From Thamnaconus septentrionalis (Eukaryota; Chordata; Actinopteri; Tetraodontiformes; Monacanthidae), in contig CM020503.1 in NCBI GenBank assembly GCA_009823395.1, positions 9,142,001 to 9,206,000 on the forward strand: a stretch of DNA of 64,000 bases, written 5' to 3'. Of this stretch, positions 40,523 through 53,898 are shown one piece after another. Position 1 is the stretch's first letter; each line of letters begins with the position of its first letter. A program made the translations under genes and the position numbers. A model generated the notes under the pieces. It worked only from the letters and a program-made list of their open reading frames with translations. It searched no databases and had not been told where the DNA came from.

Positions 40523-40575
40523 CCTGGATAACATGTGGAGCTGATTCGGATTATAGAGCCGCACAGACGGAAAAG
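39583..40575 (+). other. lrfn4: Putative lrfn4 5' untranslated exon
   Basis: This is an inferred exon. The acceptor is a 55-bp (CT)n tract followed by TTCCAG (AG at 39581-39582). The candidate donor is GGAAAAG|GTAACG, with GT at 40576-40577. The region is GC-richer than its surroundings, has many CpGs, and reads like a long 5' UTR with several short upstream open frames, for example an ATG with a stop two codons later near 40135. It also contains two (CA)n runs (40350-40372, 40465-40518), which is unusual but not prohibitive. The orientation and position fit lrfn4, whose first coding exon at 57332 begins with 5' UTR bases and so needs an upstream exon. Transcript data would decide. Confidence 0.3.
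40465..40518. repeat. (CA)n microsatellite
   Basis: About 26 CA units. A shorter CA run lies at 40350-40372. Both fall in the putative 5' UTR exon. Confidence 0.97.
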
Positions 40576-40830
40576 GTAACGTCCGCACAGTTTCAAACAC
40601 GCACACACGCACGTGCACGCTCACGGGCACACACCGGCCAAGTGAAGGTGGACCCACGCTTGCACGGTTTGGCTCTCTTGTGCTGAATCATTGAGCGAAT
40701 CAATGCAGCGAGCAGCAGCAGCACTGGCTGGGTACTCTGCGTCCTCCTTGCCTCACTTGCACACGGGCCTATAAATAATGAACAGCTGTGCATTCATAAC
40801 AACACAAACATGAGCTGCTAATGTCACGGC

Positions 40831-40832
40831 GT

Positions 40833-40868
<36 letters not shown>
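40831..40868. repeat. (GCGT)(GC)(CA)n alternating tract
   Basis: A GCGTGC/GCGCGC start passes into about 13 CA units. Alternating purine-pyrimidine. Confidence 0.95.
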
Positions 40869-41232
40869 AAACACAGCTGCCACATGGCACAGATGAGCGT
40901 ACATTTCTTTTCTTATCCTTCTATTTTAATCCTCCTCCATCTCCAAAACCCTAATTTTTTTTCCCCTCACCCCAAAGTCCTTCTGTGCCAGTGCCATCCA
41001 GATGTCCTGTATCAGATGACTCACTAGGTGCTCCTCGGCGTGGCTTTCATCACCTCGCCTCTATGTAATCTCACCTGCTTGGCTGCACGCCTGTCGCCGT
41101 GTGTATCCTGGTGAAAGTGCAGCTGATGGTGTTTGTGCAGCGGCGGAGGCAGCAGCACACAGCGCTTCTGGCCTTCCTTTGTTTCAGCTGGGTTTTTTTC
41201 TCGTTTTTTTTACGTAAGAGCTCAGTCTGAGT

Positions 41233-41251
41233 ACACACACACACACACACA
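41233..41251. repeat. Short (CA)n microsatellite
   Basis: About nine CA units. Confidence 0.9.
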
Positions 41252-44223
41252 TTTGGCACACTGACACGGGAGATCAGACTGACTGAGTGGATATATTGGA
41301 GGATCAGAGGGTGATGAGAAAGGAATGGAGACAGGAACGAGGCAGAGAGAGGAGAGAAGGGAGGGTGATGCACAACGATAACATGGGAGGATGAGTAGAG
41401 GGGTCGAGGGGTAACATATGCCACATAGGGACGGGCATGGGCGGGGTTAAAGGAGGTCAGACTGCAGCGAAGGCGAGCTTGGACGTAGCGGGCGACTTGG
41501 TCAAGTGACGAGGACGGAGGGAGACAGTTGAATGGGGAGAAAGAAGAGAGCAGATTAGGAGGCGAGGGGTGAAATGATGAAGGGCTTATGGCGGCAGAGA
41601 GGAGGGGATGAAAGAAAAGGGAGGAATAGTAAGGAGGCCGATGTGGAGAAATGGCTGGATAAAGGGGAACGCGGGGAAAGAGATCGAGTCGTAAAACTTT
41701 GAACGGAGCGCCGAAGAAAAATAAGGCCGAAGGGCCAACTGGCGCTCAGACGGCGAGCGAGAGGTAAATCTCAATGAGTGACACAGCTGTAAAGAAGAGG
41801 TTGGGGGAAGACTGGCTGAAAAAGAGGGATAAAAATAGAAAAAAGACGGACGAGAAAGGAATAATTAGAATTGACAGATGGCCATCATTATGACGCCTTC
41901 CACTTTCACACCACCGGCTACAATTAGTCTGGCACGACCCGAAAACGTCTGCGAAAGATGACTAACAGCAATAATGAGCTCTTTGGAGAAACGTACGAGG
42001 GGAATTTGTTTTACCACGGGGGCTTTTGCGTGTAATAGATGTGCAGCGAGCATTAGGCACAACTTTGGGGGAAAAGTTCTATTCAACCTCAGAGGCGCAT
42101 TCATTTCCCCCGGAAACAAAAGGTTCGGGCCTAAAAACAATAAGGCACACGAGCAGACGAAGCACCGTCAACCAGCCAGGCAGGCCTCATTACTCGCTCC
42201 GTTCAATCTCGCACAACAGCCTCCGATTCTTTCTTTAAAACCCACTCTGAAAGCAAGATGACTGGATCTTTTTAAAATGCAACAAAGAGGCCTTTTGATA
42301 TCACTAAAGCAAATCATTGTTCTATAATTGGCTGTGCTCTGCTGCTAGTGATACTCGCATGAATACAGGGCAGGTGAGCGGCGCGCGGTTCAAACAGGGA
42401 AGCCATGGCTGGGAAAACGGCCACTCTTGAATTGTCTGGTTTGTGCCCAGTGCAGCTTGCAGCCACTGGGGGTGTCTGTCGTTCGCAGGGCTAAAGTAGG
42501 GGAGATGAACAGATGGGACGCTCACTGCTGAGAGTAGGAGTCACGCCAAAACAGACAGACTGGGAAGTGGATGAAGGCAAAGAGGGAAGAAAGGCAGTCA
42601 TTGGAGCACTCATTCAAGGAGACTCAAAAGATTGGAGAACAATTAATTTTGCCTTTTGAGAGCTTAAAAAAAAAAAGAAGGAAAACTGACCAAATGGTAT
42701 GAATGTGGGTATTGAGTATAGCTTAATAAGTGCTGCTAGAGAGACGGGCACTGTGAATGCAAAAGTGGCTCGACTACTTCACTGAGCCCATAGCAACAGA
42801 GGAGCCTCACTGGGGAAGATGATAGTTGTTGTGATGTTGGTGGGTTCTAGTTTCCCTCCAGCTCCAGTGAAGCTGAGTGGAGGCTCCATGCAGCTACACT
42901 GACAACTGGCCTGCACCTGCCCGTCATCCTTCCCAGTCCTTCCCAGTCCACCACAAGGAGTGAGGGAGGAGTGAATAAATTGCGGACGATGCAGCGAGTT
43001 TTAAATGAGATGTGTGGAAATATTTGCCCCCCCCCCACCACCACCACCCGCCAACTCCCTGCCAGGAAGTGAGGAAGGAGACAGAGTGATGGATGGCCAG
43101 GAAACAATGTGCTGACACTGCAGAGCATTATCGAGTAACTGTCAACAGCATGTTTCCGCACATTTTGTACAATTCAAAAATAAAAAATTCTCTTTAATAA
43201 ACTGTAGTTTCACCCCCCCAATCTTTGTTTGGTGAACCCTTGAAATTAAAATATTGTTCCGGCCCAAGTAAACAATTTGTCATCTGTGGCAAATTGCTGC
43301 TGTCTGCATGGGTTGTGCAAACAGCCAATTAAGTGCAAAATGCAGAGATAGAATGGACAGACAGACAGACCAGTCAAAAAAATATTGACCACAGAGGAGT
43401 AATAGCTGCAGGCCTCAAAGACAGTCTCAGAAATGAAGACCTGATGGATGACAAGCACTTTATTTTATTTTTTTTTGAGATTTAATCCCTGAAACACGAC
43501 AGTGTCATGAACGTGGCGCATAATGGATGGATGTGCGGACAAGTGAATGACAAACGGTTGGAGGGAGGCGCCGGTGCTGTGAGAAGGGAGGGAAGAAGGG
43601 AGGGATGATCAAAAGGAGGAAACAGCAGGCCCCTGTCAGCATCTAAGGAGGTGAACGGCAAGATGACGGGGGGGCAAAAATAAGAGCTATAGAGTGATGG
43701 CGTGATGAAGAGCAGTAATTACAACAGCGACTGGCAGAGAGCGCAAGTAATGAAGAATGAAACGGCAAGCGATGGCACTTGAGAGGTGGATGATAAGAGG
43801 GCGAGGGGACGAGGGAATAACAATGTGTGGGAAGAAAAACCATGTTAATAAAGGAGCGGAAACGGGCCGGGCGGGTGGGGAGACGGCTCGAACCGACGGA
43901 AAAAAACCTCTCGACTGTCAGTCAGTCACAGAAGAACCGACAAAAGCAGGGCGGAAGACTGGAGGTGGTCAGTTGAGGGACGACTGAAGAGACGAGAGAG
44001 AGAAGGAGCCAGTTGGGGAAGCGGCACCCATGAGTGGTGGGAGCGATAATCAAAAGCAGGCGGTCAGAGGTCGAGGGGGGGCGACGGCATGAGAGGAGCA
44101 TAATTGAATAGTTGACAGTTTGTTTATGCACAGCAGGCTCCTGATGGGCAGAACAAACTGATCACCGCTGGAGACACACTGGGGAGGGCCGAGTGGGGCG
44201 GTCACGGGCGAACCCGTCTCTGA

Positions 44224-44226
<3 letters not shown>

Positions 44227-44272
<46 letters not shown>
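44227..44272. repeat. (GT)n microsatellite
   Basis: About 22 GT units within a purine-rich tract. Confidence 0.97.
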
Positions 44273-44273
<1 letters not shown>

Positions 44274-45911
44274 CAGGCGGGCAGCAGATAAGAGCGAGGG
44301 TACGAGGGAGGTAGGGAGGAAGGGAGAGGCAAGAGGTGGCAAATCTGGGATGAAACGGAGCTTGAGGAAGAAAGGAGATAAAACAAGGAGGCGAGAGAGC
44401 AGCGTTGTGCCCTCTGCAGGTGTGAGGCACGCCGACACCCGCGGGGAGTTCTGAAGAAAGAGGGATTACGAAGCTGCCGACATACCCGCAAGAAAAAATA
44501 TAAAAAAAAAAAATATATATATATATATTTTTTTACACTTTTTCATCGTAACGCAGATTCGCATCTACTGCATTAAACTGAATTTCAATAGCAGGTTTGG
44601 AAAATATGTTTGAGCAATGCAGACTGGCAGTAAGAGAACATTTTTAAAGCTATCGGACTAAGTTGCTAATCCCGCTTTTGAAAAAATCCCTCTTGAGATA
44701 GGGAGTAGGGGGAAGCTAAGGGATTTATCCGCCGACAGCTTTCCGGTGTCGGTGGCTCGGAAGGTGCGGAAGGCAAAGTCTAGAGTCCTATTAAACTAAG
44801 GGTTAAAACATGTTCCGCTCTCCTGGAGAGAAGTTAGCTTTGTTGAATTCTTCTTTTTTTTGGTAATGCACTGACACGGCATGCTCCGGCGTCATCAAAT
44901 GGGCTGAATCCAATTCCGCACGTTCATTCATCAATTTATTTTATCGAGCTCTCATTGGATTTTAACGCGTCAAAGGAAGGAACTAAACCGAGATGCCGAC
45001 ATGCGACGAACCACGAGCAGCTGGTTTGTGGCCACATTCACCTAAAGAGGCAGTGAGAAAATAGCAGGATTTAAGAGAGTTGAAGCATTTCTAGCCTGCT
45101 AAGGCCATCCACAGAGATTCAGAAAGGACCCCCCTCCGATCTCCCGACCCTCCCCCAACTCTTTGACCAACTGGTGTCAGAAGATCAGATGGATTTCGCC
45201 GGCAGACGCGGCTGCGTGCGCTCACACTTTCCCCTTGAATGCTTGCATGGTTCCTAAACATCAGATGCGCTGGTTCACCGATCCAGCCAAAATCTCCCGT
45301 ACCACACCACGCGAACGCCTGGCTGACAGCTGCAGTTCAAAACTGGGATGAGTGGAAGCCGGCGAGCTGGCAGGTGTTTGTGTGGATTCCAACCGTCTCC
45401 AAAAGATTTCCGCTGCTCAAGGGAATCACAGGGCAGGACGCACCGTGTGTGTGATGGCTGTCAGTGGGAAAAGTGCATTGCACTCAGCCGGCGACGTTGC
45501 GCAGTCTGAGATGGAGGCACAGCGTGTTCTTGCCTGTGTCAGCACTGCTAAGTGTCAGAATATGAGATACACACAATACAACAAAGCCGATTTTTTTTTT
45601 TTCCTTGTCGGCCTGTGGTGGCACATAGTTGTGGTGCCTTTATTAGTATCTCACATCAAGGGAAATGAGGAGAAAGCCATTTACAGCCAGTTACAGAGCA
45701 GGTTGTGATTCATCACAGCTGACAGCAGCCCCAGTGACCAGGCACGCCCGGTTCCGAGAGACCTCAACCAGGCAGTCATTGATAATTCATCTGAATAACC
45801 TGACCACATGAATCTTTTAGCTTCGAGATCTTGTACTACTCCCACCTAGAAAGTAGGAGAAGAAACCGATACAAATGGGTATTTGCCGGCGCAAATCACA
45901 CATTCCAAACA

Positions 45912-46283
45912 ATCTAAAGCAGGGCTGGGCAAACTTGTTGACTGGTGGGACACAGTGGGTTCTAAAATTTCACAGAGAGGCCTGAGCAGGAGCAGATGGA
46001 TGGAGTGTTTTGGTGACCCACCTCATAGGGGAAAGAATATATAATGGGATATGTCGAAAACATGTGCTTGAAGGTCAATTGAAAATGAACAAACGTGTTA
46101 CAAAGATAATTGTGTTTTTGAAGGTCCACGGGATTAAGCTTTTTATTGAAATGGATGGAATACAGCTATTTTATGACTTCATTAGTATTAATATAATTTC
46201 TTCAAGTTTGGCGGGCCGCATAAAAAAGCTTGACGGGCCGCATATGGCCCCCGGGCCGTAGTTTGCCAATGCCTGATCTAAAG
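45912..46283. mobile_element. hAT-type element with perfect 8-bp target duplication
   Basis: The element occupies 45920-46275 (356 bp). It starts CAGGGCTGGGCAAACTTG and ends TAGTTTGCCAATGCCTG, whose complement CAGGCATTGGCAAACTA pairs with the left end as an imperfect terminal inverted repeat. Identical ATCTAAAG octamers flank it at 45912-45919 and 46276-46283. The interior has 'gcgggccgcataaaa' and 'gacgggccgcatatggcccc', words common in a vertebrate hAT-Charlie-like family. No transposase is encoded; an 83-codon open frame across it is chance. Confidence 0.88.
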
Positions 46284-46756
46284 GAATTGAAACAACATTT
46301 TCAAAGTTTCTAAACTTTAGGACGCAGACCAAACCGCAAGCCCAATTCCAGGATCAATTTAGCCCCTCAACGAAAAGTCTTACCCCAGCTAGCCAGCCTT
46401 TTGAACAACAATTTTGAAAGAACATTGGAGTTTAAAATAAAACTACATTCTTCTCTGGACATTTTCCCAATAATGGCACTGGGGGGTATAAAGTGGGCTG
46501 ATAGAGTGGAGGGAATGGTGATCAGGAATCAAACCGCTTCGAAGGTAAAGGCTTTCAATGATACATTGTGTGCGGTTAGCGGGGAGCTAAAGATTGTGTC
46601 AGAGTTTGCGGTGTTGTGAAATAACGAGCTCATGTTCTGCTGACGAGGGACTGATGCAGCGCTGCTGCAGAATGACCCAGAATCTGATTCTGGATCAGGG
46701 GTGAGGCTGGACAAAGGAGCAGCGCAAGGGAAAGAAAGAACTGCAGATTGTTTGTG

Positions 46757-46821
46757 TGCCTGTGTGTGCGTGTGCGTGTGTGCGTGTGCGTGTGCGTGTG
46801 CGTGTGTGTGTGTGTGTGTGT
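46757..46821. repeat. (GT)n with GC interruptions
   Basis: GTGTGC/GTGCGT units pass into about ten pure GT units. A related CA-rich segment lies at 46970-47001. Confidence 0.95.
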
Positions 46822-49800
46822 AAGTGTAGCATTAATCAACACATCAATCATTTGATTCCTAGTTGGCATGTTATTAACCTACTACATTTGATGCAAAGTG
46901 CTGATTGAGTATTTGGTCTCTTGCCTCGGATTCCCCTGCAGAGAGCTGTGACCCAGGCTGAATCACAAACACACACACACAAACGCGCACACGCACACAC
47001 AGGCTTATTGTCGAGCTCAAGCCTGTTTTGATGGCCAATCAGGGCCATGCAACTCGCATAACAGACATCGCGGGGCATCTGATTTGCTGGGAAATGCTGA
47101 CAGCCACAGAAAGTGTCGCTGGCTGGCTGCCGTTTGTGTGATATTTGCATTTTTTTTTTTTTTCCATTTGTTGATTAGCCTCAGCTGTGTAAACATGCGC
47201 AGCTGCACCCGGCGCGATCGGATAATACATTTAAATATTACAGGGATGCTGAAAAGGCTGTTGAATGGAAGAAACAGACTGAGGAGGAGGAAAAGGGAAA
47301 GCATATTAAGGAGGAGGAGGACAGAAAGAGGATAGGACAAGGAAAAAACTAAAGGATTGTGTTCAGTGCAGGGCTGCTGACAGTGTCAGGACAAGAAAGG
47401 CGTCATGCACACTTCCATTACCTGAATTCAGGCACCAACAAACCAACAGGGGAGAGCTCAAGCATTAAATTGCATTAAAAGGTGTAGTTTGAGATTCACA
47501 GAAATTAGCTCATCTGTTTTCCAACCAGTCCAGGCGGTGCGAGCTTGAGCATCATCACTATCTCACAGGCTGGAAAATGAGACTGCACATCTACTAGACA
47601 CTAACGGCAGTTGCTGTTCTGTATCTTTTAATATACAGTCGTCCAAATGTGACGGTGCAAAATGTCTTGTTGCTAGGCTGCTATTGGACCAGTCTGACAC
47701 ATGACGCGTGACTGGTACGAGGAAATTAGACGAGAAAGTTGCTGCCCTGTGGGTCAGAGTTGCATTCATAACCTCAAGCCATCTGCCGTCATGACGACAG
47801 GCAACCCTGGCGACAATGTGGCACTGTCTTCCAGTGGTTCCAGGGGTGAATAATGAATAATTCAAGCAGAAAAGCAGTCATGAATGTAATGGATGGGGCC
47901 ATTTTGTATAGATGCCAACTTTACCGTCCCACTGGTGCAACGTGAAATCTGCGTTAAAAGGCAGCATGAGGCATTAAACAAGGATTCCTAGCAATCAATC
48001 AGCAGCGTTTGCTGACTTCCGCCATCAAACCGTGTGACTGTGAAGTTTTATTAAATGCAAGTGCGCCTTTGTTATGCAAAGGAATCTCAAAACAAAGCCT
48101 CCCCGGCACCAAGATGGCAACTGTCCACCACTGAAAAAAAGATGACACCTCCAGGTGAGAAGCTAGCTTGTGATAGCAGGGTAACAGCTGCTTTCTGGTC
48201 TTTTTCTGCCCGTTTTGCTCATTTCAGCTGCTCTATTGAATCTCTGAGACAATACTGATACAAAAACAACAACTGCAAACATGTAAGAGGGTTTTCAGAA
48301 TGGGGTGCATGACAAGTTGCCGCTGTTGGAGTGTCTTAAGAACTAGAGGAGATAAACCCGTTTTTTTTTCTTTCTGGAAATCTGACTAAAGTGACCCGTG
48401 TTGGGAACATGAAGACTAGATTGCGGATTAAACTAAAAATTCATCAGAAGGCATCATAAGTAGTCCAGTTAATAACAGCTTCGTGCCTCGATTTGCGCCA
48501 ATGAAATGCCAACAAAAATCACTGTCACCTCCATAGTTTGCCAATTCAATTTACCTCCCGTTAAATTTAATCCCCAAGCTGTGCAGTCGTGCAGGGCTTC
48601 CCAAATGGATGGAGGAAACAAAATTACAGAACCACAGCAAGGAATAGAAGATTGGCTGCCACGGCGCTAACACAACACTGTCAGACGATGCCAAGAAAAC
48701 TTTCCGAGCTGTGTTGTTACAGAGCAGGTGGATTTATGCGCCTGGGATTGAAAGGCAAAACCTTACCGCTTGTTAGTTGGATGGATTTTTACTCCTCTAA
48801 AATACGCCAATCTCAAGCATTTCAAGGCGATGAAAGCCACATGAACGAAGCTTTGGCTTTTTAATGCTTGGTTATTTGTCCGTGTAATGGACCCCAATCA
48901 ATATATAAGATAGGTGTAGCGACATAATCACTGACACTGCATCTTTGAGGAGCGCTGTGTCCCCAAATGATTTGGAAACGGCAGACGAGGCATACCTTGC
49001 ACCGCACAAACTCCCTCCCTCGCCATGGGGAAAAAGCTGTTACTAAACTGCAATGTGATCGAGATCAAGGTGCACTTTTGTTCTCCGCTTGGGATTTTCT
49101 TGTACACCACTGAAAAGTCTTCATGGTTCAAAAATTCCCAGCCTGTGGTAAATCAGAGCAGTGGATTAACAGCTTTTTTCTCCCTCACAGCCCTGGATTT
49201 CTAGTCAACAGCAGTAGCTGTGGTTTCAAAAGAATGGAGATAACAAGAATCCATAGGAGCTGGTTTCAGCTATGTGACATTTCAAAAATAAACATGTCAG
49301 GTTGAATTACTTCTTTCTAAGAAGACAAGTGTGTCAACTTCAGTCCTGCAGATCTTCAAAGACTTAACTGATATCATGTTGTAACTCCAAACAGCAGAGT
49401 GGGTTATTTTATTATTTTCTTTTGCCATGTCCAAAGATTGTATAAATCCAAACTGAATGATAATGGTGCTGCATTCAAAGGCACATTTGCTTAGTTGTGA
49501 TAAAACTGCCACATTTCTGGGTATGGAAAGCAAATACTTGATTTTTATGCAGCTGAGAAAAATCATTTGCAACTAGTTTGTTTATAGTCCTGCTGTAACT
49601 ACGCATGAACAAAAAACGACAGCAAAAACAAAAAAAGCCATTTTTAAGGTTTTTTTTTTAAATTCAAGAAGAGGTGGAAAAAAACTCAACAAATAACATT
49701 TAAAAAATCTCTGTGTGCAGCGAAACAATTATCAAACCTTCCAAATAGGACGGATTCCAATAGGATTTAGCCATGGAAAGCAGTGCACGCTGGATGTGTG

Positions 49801-51069
49801 CGTGCATGCATGCAGGCGTAAATGCGCGCGCACACAAACACACACATGCACACTCACACGCTTGCAGGCAAAGTTTACTTTTTATCCCGAGCACCACAGG
49901 GAGGTTGAGGGAGGAGCAGGCAGAGTGGAATATTTTCAAACTATTATTTCAGAGCCCTGCTATGAGGAGAGCGCCGTCCCTTTGTTGCTGATGACAATAC
50001 ACTTCGATTCTCTCAATTCCTCTCGCTCCATTCTGCATTGATCTCAGGGGCTCTGGATGTTTGTTCCAGCGGTACCTCCACCTTAAGCACAGTGACAAAC
50101 AAAAATATGGTGCAAATGAAATGGAACATAATGGGCACCCGTTACTGAGTAGCAGACACCTACTGCACTCGTCTGTCTGAAAGCTCCACTGCCAAGGCTT
50201 TGCAGTGCTCATTCTTCTCTTGCATTCTTTTTTGTTTGTTAAATCTCAAAAAATCAAACTATTTTCAATTTATTTAAGCTGAGAAGTTGTTGACTGGATT
50301 AATGTTGGCACTGATACTGCACGGCTGAAACTGGCTCAGCTGTTAAGTCTTACTTGTTGAAGGCATAATTGCAAACATTTCAAGCTTCAAGTTTAGGATT
50401 ACCCAACATACAGCCAATGACGATCCCCCTCTTCCTTCAGCTCCCCAGCAGGGTCTCGCCCCTGTCTGCAATCTTCCTTCCCCTCCCGCCATCATGACAG
50501 TGATGCTAAACAAATTCATTTTTTTTTTAACACATCTAGCTGTCCCCAAATCAAATCTGCTCTTCACCCCCCATCCAATCTCTGTCTGACAATGATGGAT
50601 GGTGGCCTTCACCATTTATCGCCTCGACATGTATTTCCCTGCCCATCTGCTTAACGACACAAACTCACAGACAGCTCCATTCCGTCCCCTTCTTTCCTCT
50701 CCACGCCGCTCAAACTTTGGCCCTGCTTTCTTTTCCTCTTTTCGGCCGCTGCCACGACGGGCTTTCATATTGCCACCATCCCGCATGCATTCCTCCTTCC
50801 ACCATCTTGCGTGCGCTCCCAACATTCTCTCGCCTCTCTCTGCGCCTCGTCCTTGCTGTTAGCCTCGGTTTGGGTTCATTATTTATTGCTACACTGATCC
50901 CCCTCTTGCTGGAGTCCTCTCTGCATTCTGAGGGGCCGGCTACGACAGAGGAATGACACAGGAGTGGTGGTATCAAAAGGATGAGTGGGCTTACAGTACA
51001 CACGACTGCTGCACGAAAGGCTGTGTAGGCGTTCTTTTGTTCCTTGCCTAGAGAGAGGGGAAGAGAGAG

Positions 51070-51111
51070 CGGGAGAGAGAGAGAGAGTGTGTGTGTGTGT
51101 GTGTGTGTGTG
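51070..51111. repeat. (GA)n followed by (GT)n
   Basis: About nine GA units run directly into about 12 GT units, ending GCGT. Confidence 0.95.
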
Positions 51112-52548
51112 CGTCTCCTATAATTATGATTGCGTGGGAAGACTGTTTTGGTATGCTTGTGGTTGTTTCTCTATGCAAGTGCTCTCACCTGATATGAAGG
51201 GCCTGGATTATTACCACTGTGAGCGAGGGAATCTTGGAGGCACTAAATTTACTTCTCTAGTGGAATGTGGAATAGTGCTTTCACCACAATGCCAGTGGAT
51301 ACGCCGGTGGGTTTTATCTGTTATTCATAGTACGCCAAACTATGTCCAAGGACGCAGGAAGAATGCGCCTCGCGTCACTCCTGACGTCCTCTCGCCGACG
51401 TTTCGCAAAGCAAAGCGGCTGTGACTGGCTGCCGGTGTTTTCCGACTCGGGCTCTGCCGCACCTATTCACACTCCAATCTCATCTGTGGATTACTGTGCT
51501 CGCGATAAGTGGGTTTTGATAGCTAATACAAATCCCCTTGTTTGTAAACAGTGCAACATTCCCTAAGTCGATATAAGTCGATTATAGGCTAATGGCATTT
51601 GTCAGTTCCAGAGTGGATGCGCAGACACGTCTCCCAATATGCCGCCTTGGAAATATGCATGCAGAGTTTATTAACATGATTAATTGCGGGTAGATAGGAA
51701 AGAGGGCCTGGCATTTAGAAAAGTCCACAGAGAATGAAAGGCGAGGAAATGAAGTGGGCCTCTAACCGCAGAGGATCTTTTATGTAAAACAAGAGGAATA
51801 CATGTAAACAGGCACATTAGCTCTTTTTAAGTCTTCCCCGCAGCTTCGTTTAATTCGTTAGCTTGGGTCGGGTTAAAAATATCACAGCAACAAAAAAGGT
51901 TAATAGGATTTTTTTCTGGTTGCAGCTTGTTGCAGCATTATGCCAATTTTGACAGGGACCCCAAAAACCTGCCACAGTCCACTGGGACTGCTGTGGGCGT
52001 TTAAACAGGAACCTTTCCAGGTTGGGGTGAGGTGTGGTTTAGTCTTGCAGCTTAGAGTTAAATAATTGGGGGTGCCAAGCAGTTCCTTCCTCAGATGCTT
52101 TTAGCTCGTCTTCACACTCTCACCTCAGACTCGCTCGTGCTCTCTGCTGCCAGTTTGTTCATCTCTGGAGGGATTCTGGGTTCATGCAGGACAGTGTTGC
52201 ATGATTTACCAGAATAGCAGGAGCAAAAGGAAAGAAACAACCAACAACTAGATGGCTGTACCAGGCAGAGGCCTGAGGAAGGCGAAATATATGAAGATGT
52301 GTTTCATACCAATGGAATGGAAATTGCACTTGGTAACATTTGTCTCGCTTTGCAAAACGCTTCTTTAGATGTACTTCTATACAACACTGGCTGCTTCTTA
52401 ATTGTGTAAATGAGTCGGCGGTGCGCTTGCGAGATTGAAAAAAAAGTGAGCATGTGAAAGCTCACATCTTTCTGGCTGTTTTTATTGCTAAATCAGCAGG
52501 AAACTAAGGAAGAGGCTTGCTAATTGCCAAGAAACACCACATTAAGTT

Positions 52549-52582
52549 AACACACACACACACACACACACGCACACACACA
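52549..52582. repeat. (CA)n microsatellite
   Basis: About 16 CA units with one CG interruption. Confidence 0.95.
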
Positions 52583-53872
52583 GGGGAATGCAGCGCCACA
52601 CACCATCAGACACCCATGCTCATTGTACATGACATTTGTGCTGGCAGAAGGCGTTGTTTTATCTGTGCTATGAGTGAGATCACACTGATCCAGGAGGAGA
52701 AATTCAAGTGTGGTAGTCACACATGAAGAAGACGAGTAAAGATTAGTTTTAAAAAAGAAAACCTGTGCAAAATACAGTGTGAAGCACCACAATGCACCTC
52801 AGATGCCAGCATTGCAGGCCAAAAAAACACTAGAAACAAGAAAACTTCAATTGCGATTTGATATAGGGATCAATTTTTTATGCATTCAAGCATCTCCAAG
52901 TATTTTTAGGAATACATGAGGGAATCATTGTCTGTACTTATAATATATAGGCCAATATTAATTTGTCATTTTAATGTTTTATCATAGTAATAATTATCAA
53001 TGGGTTGGGGGTAAGTTAAGTTAAAAGGCATTGTTTCATGTACACAATAAAGGATTAATTACTATACATCTACTTCAATACTATAGTACAATTCAAGATG
53101 GAGATGGATTGGAAAGGTTATTGTACTAAAATAAGAAAACAACAACCTGCAGACTGTTCGTTCTTCAGATGATATAAATCAGTGGAAATTCCTGAAGAAT
53201 AATCATGTTTACATTGTATTTATAGCAAGCAGGCAGGCGAGCTTTATCTATATACCTATAAAAACAGTTGTGTCTACGATCATCACAGAGAATAGCATGG
53301 AGGAAGACAGTGAAAAGAGGGTGAGAGAAGGCTGAAAGAGGAAATGAGCAAAGGGAGAAGTTTAAACAAATGGGACATGAAGCGATCCATCTCTCAGGGA
53401 AGGATCGATCACCAAGTGGATGGATCAGTTACACCTGACTGTGTGTGTGTGTGTGTGACAGAAAGCCTCAATATCGGACAGCTCTTGTTGCAGAGAGGAC
53501 CTGCAACCTAATAGAGAATGAGCGGGAGGTGGAGGGGAGACGCAGGGAGGAGAGGTTTCAGGGAGGTAAACAGTGGCGCTGATAAAGAGGTGGGGGAGAA
53601 AATAGAGGCATTGGAAATCCACTGCTGGAGTACATGAGGGGAAAGATAGGTAAGATATATGAGGAAGGAGCCGGGTGCATCTGGGAGGCAAGCACAGGGG
53701 GAAAGAAGAAGAAGAAGAAAAAAAAAATCAAGTCGGGCACGTGCACGTGCACCTGGAGCACCGCTGTGTGCGTGTGTGCGCAGCCTGTGGACGGAAGTAG
53801 AAGAAGCGGGAGGGGCAAGGAGACGTGGAGGGCAGCAGAGTCAGCAAATGATGGAGTTTAGACAAAAAAGAC

Positions 53873-53898
53873 TGTGTGTGTGTGTGTGTGTGTGTGTG
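53873..53898. repeat. (GT)n microsatellite
   Basis: About 13 GT units in a purine-rich tract. A shorter one lies at 53441-53457. Confidence 0.95.

Noticed and set aside
46010..46261. 83-codon plus-strand open frame inside the hAT element
   Set aside because: It has no transposase motif, and the element is far too short to be autonomous.
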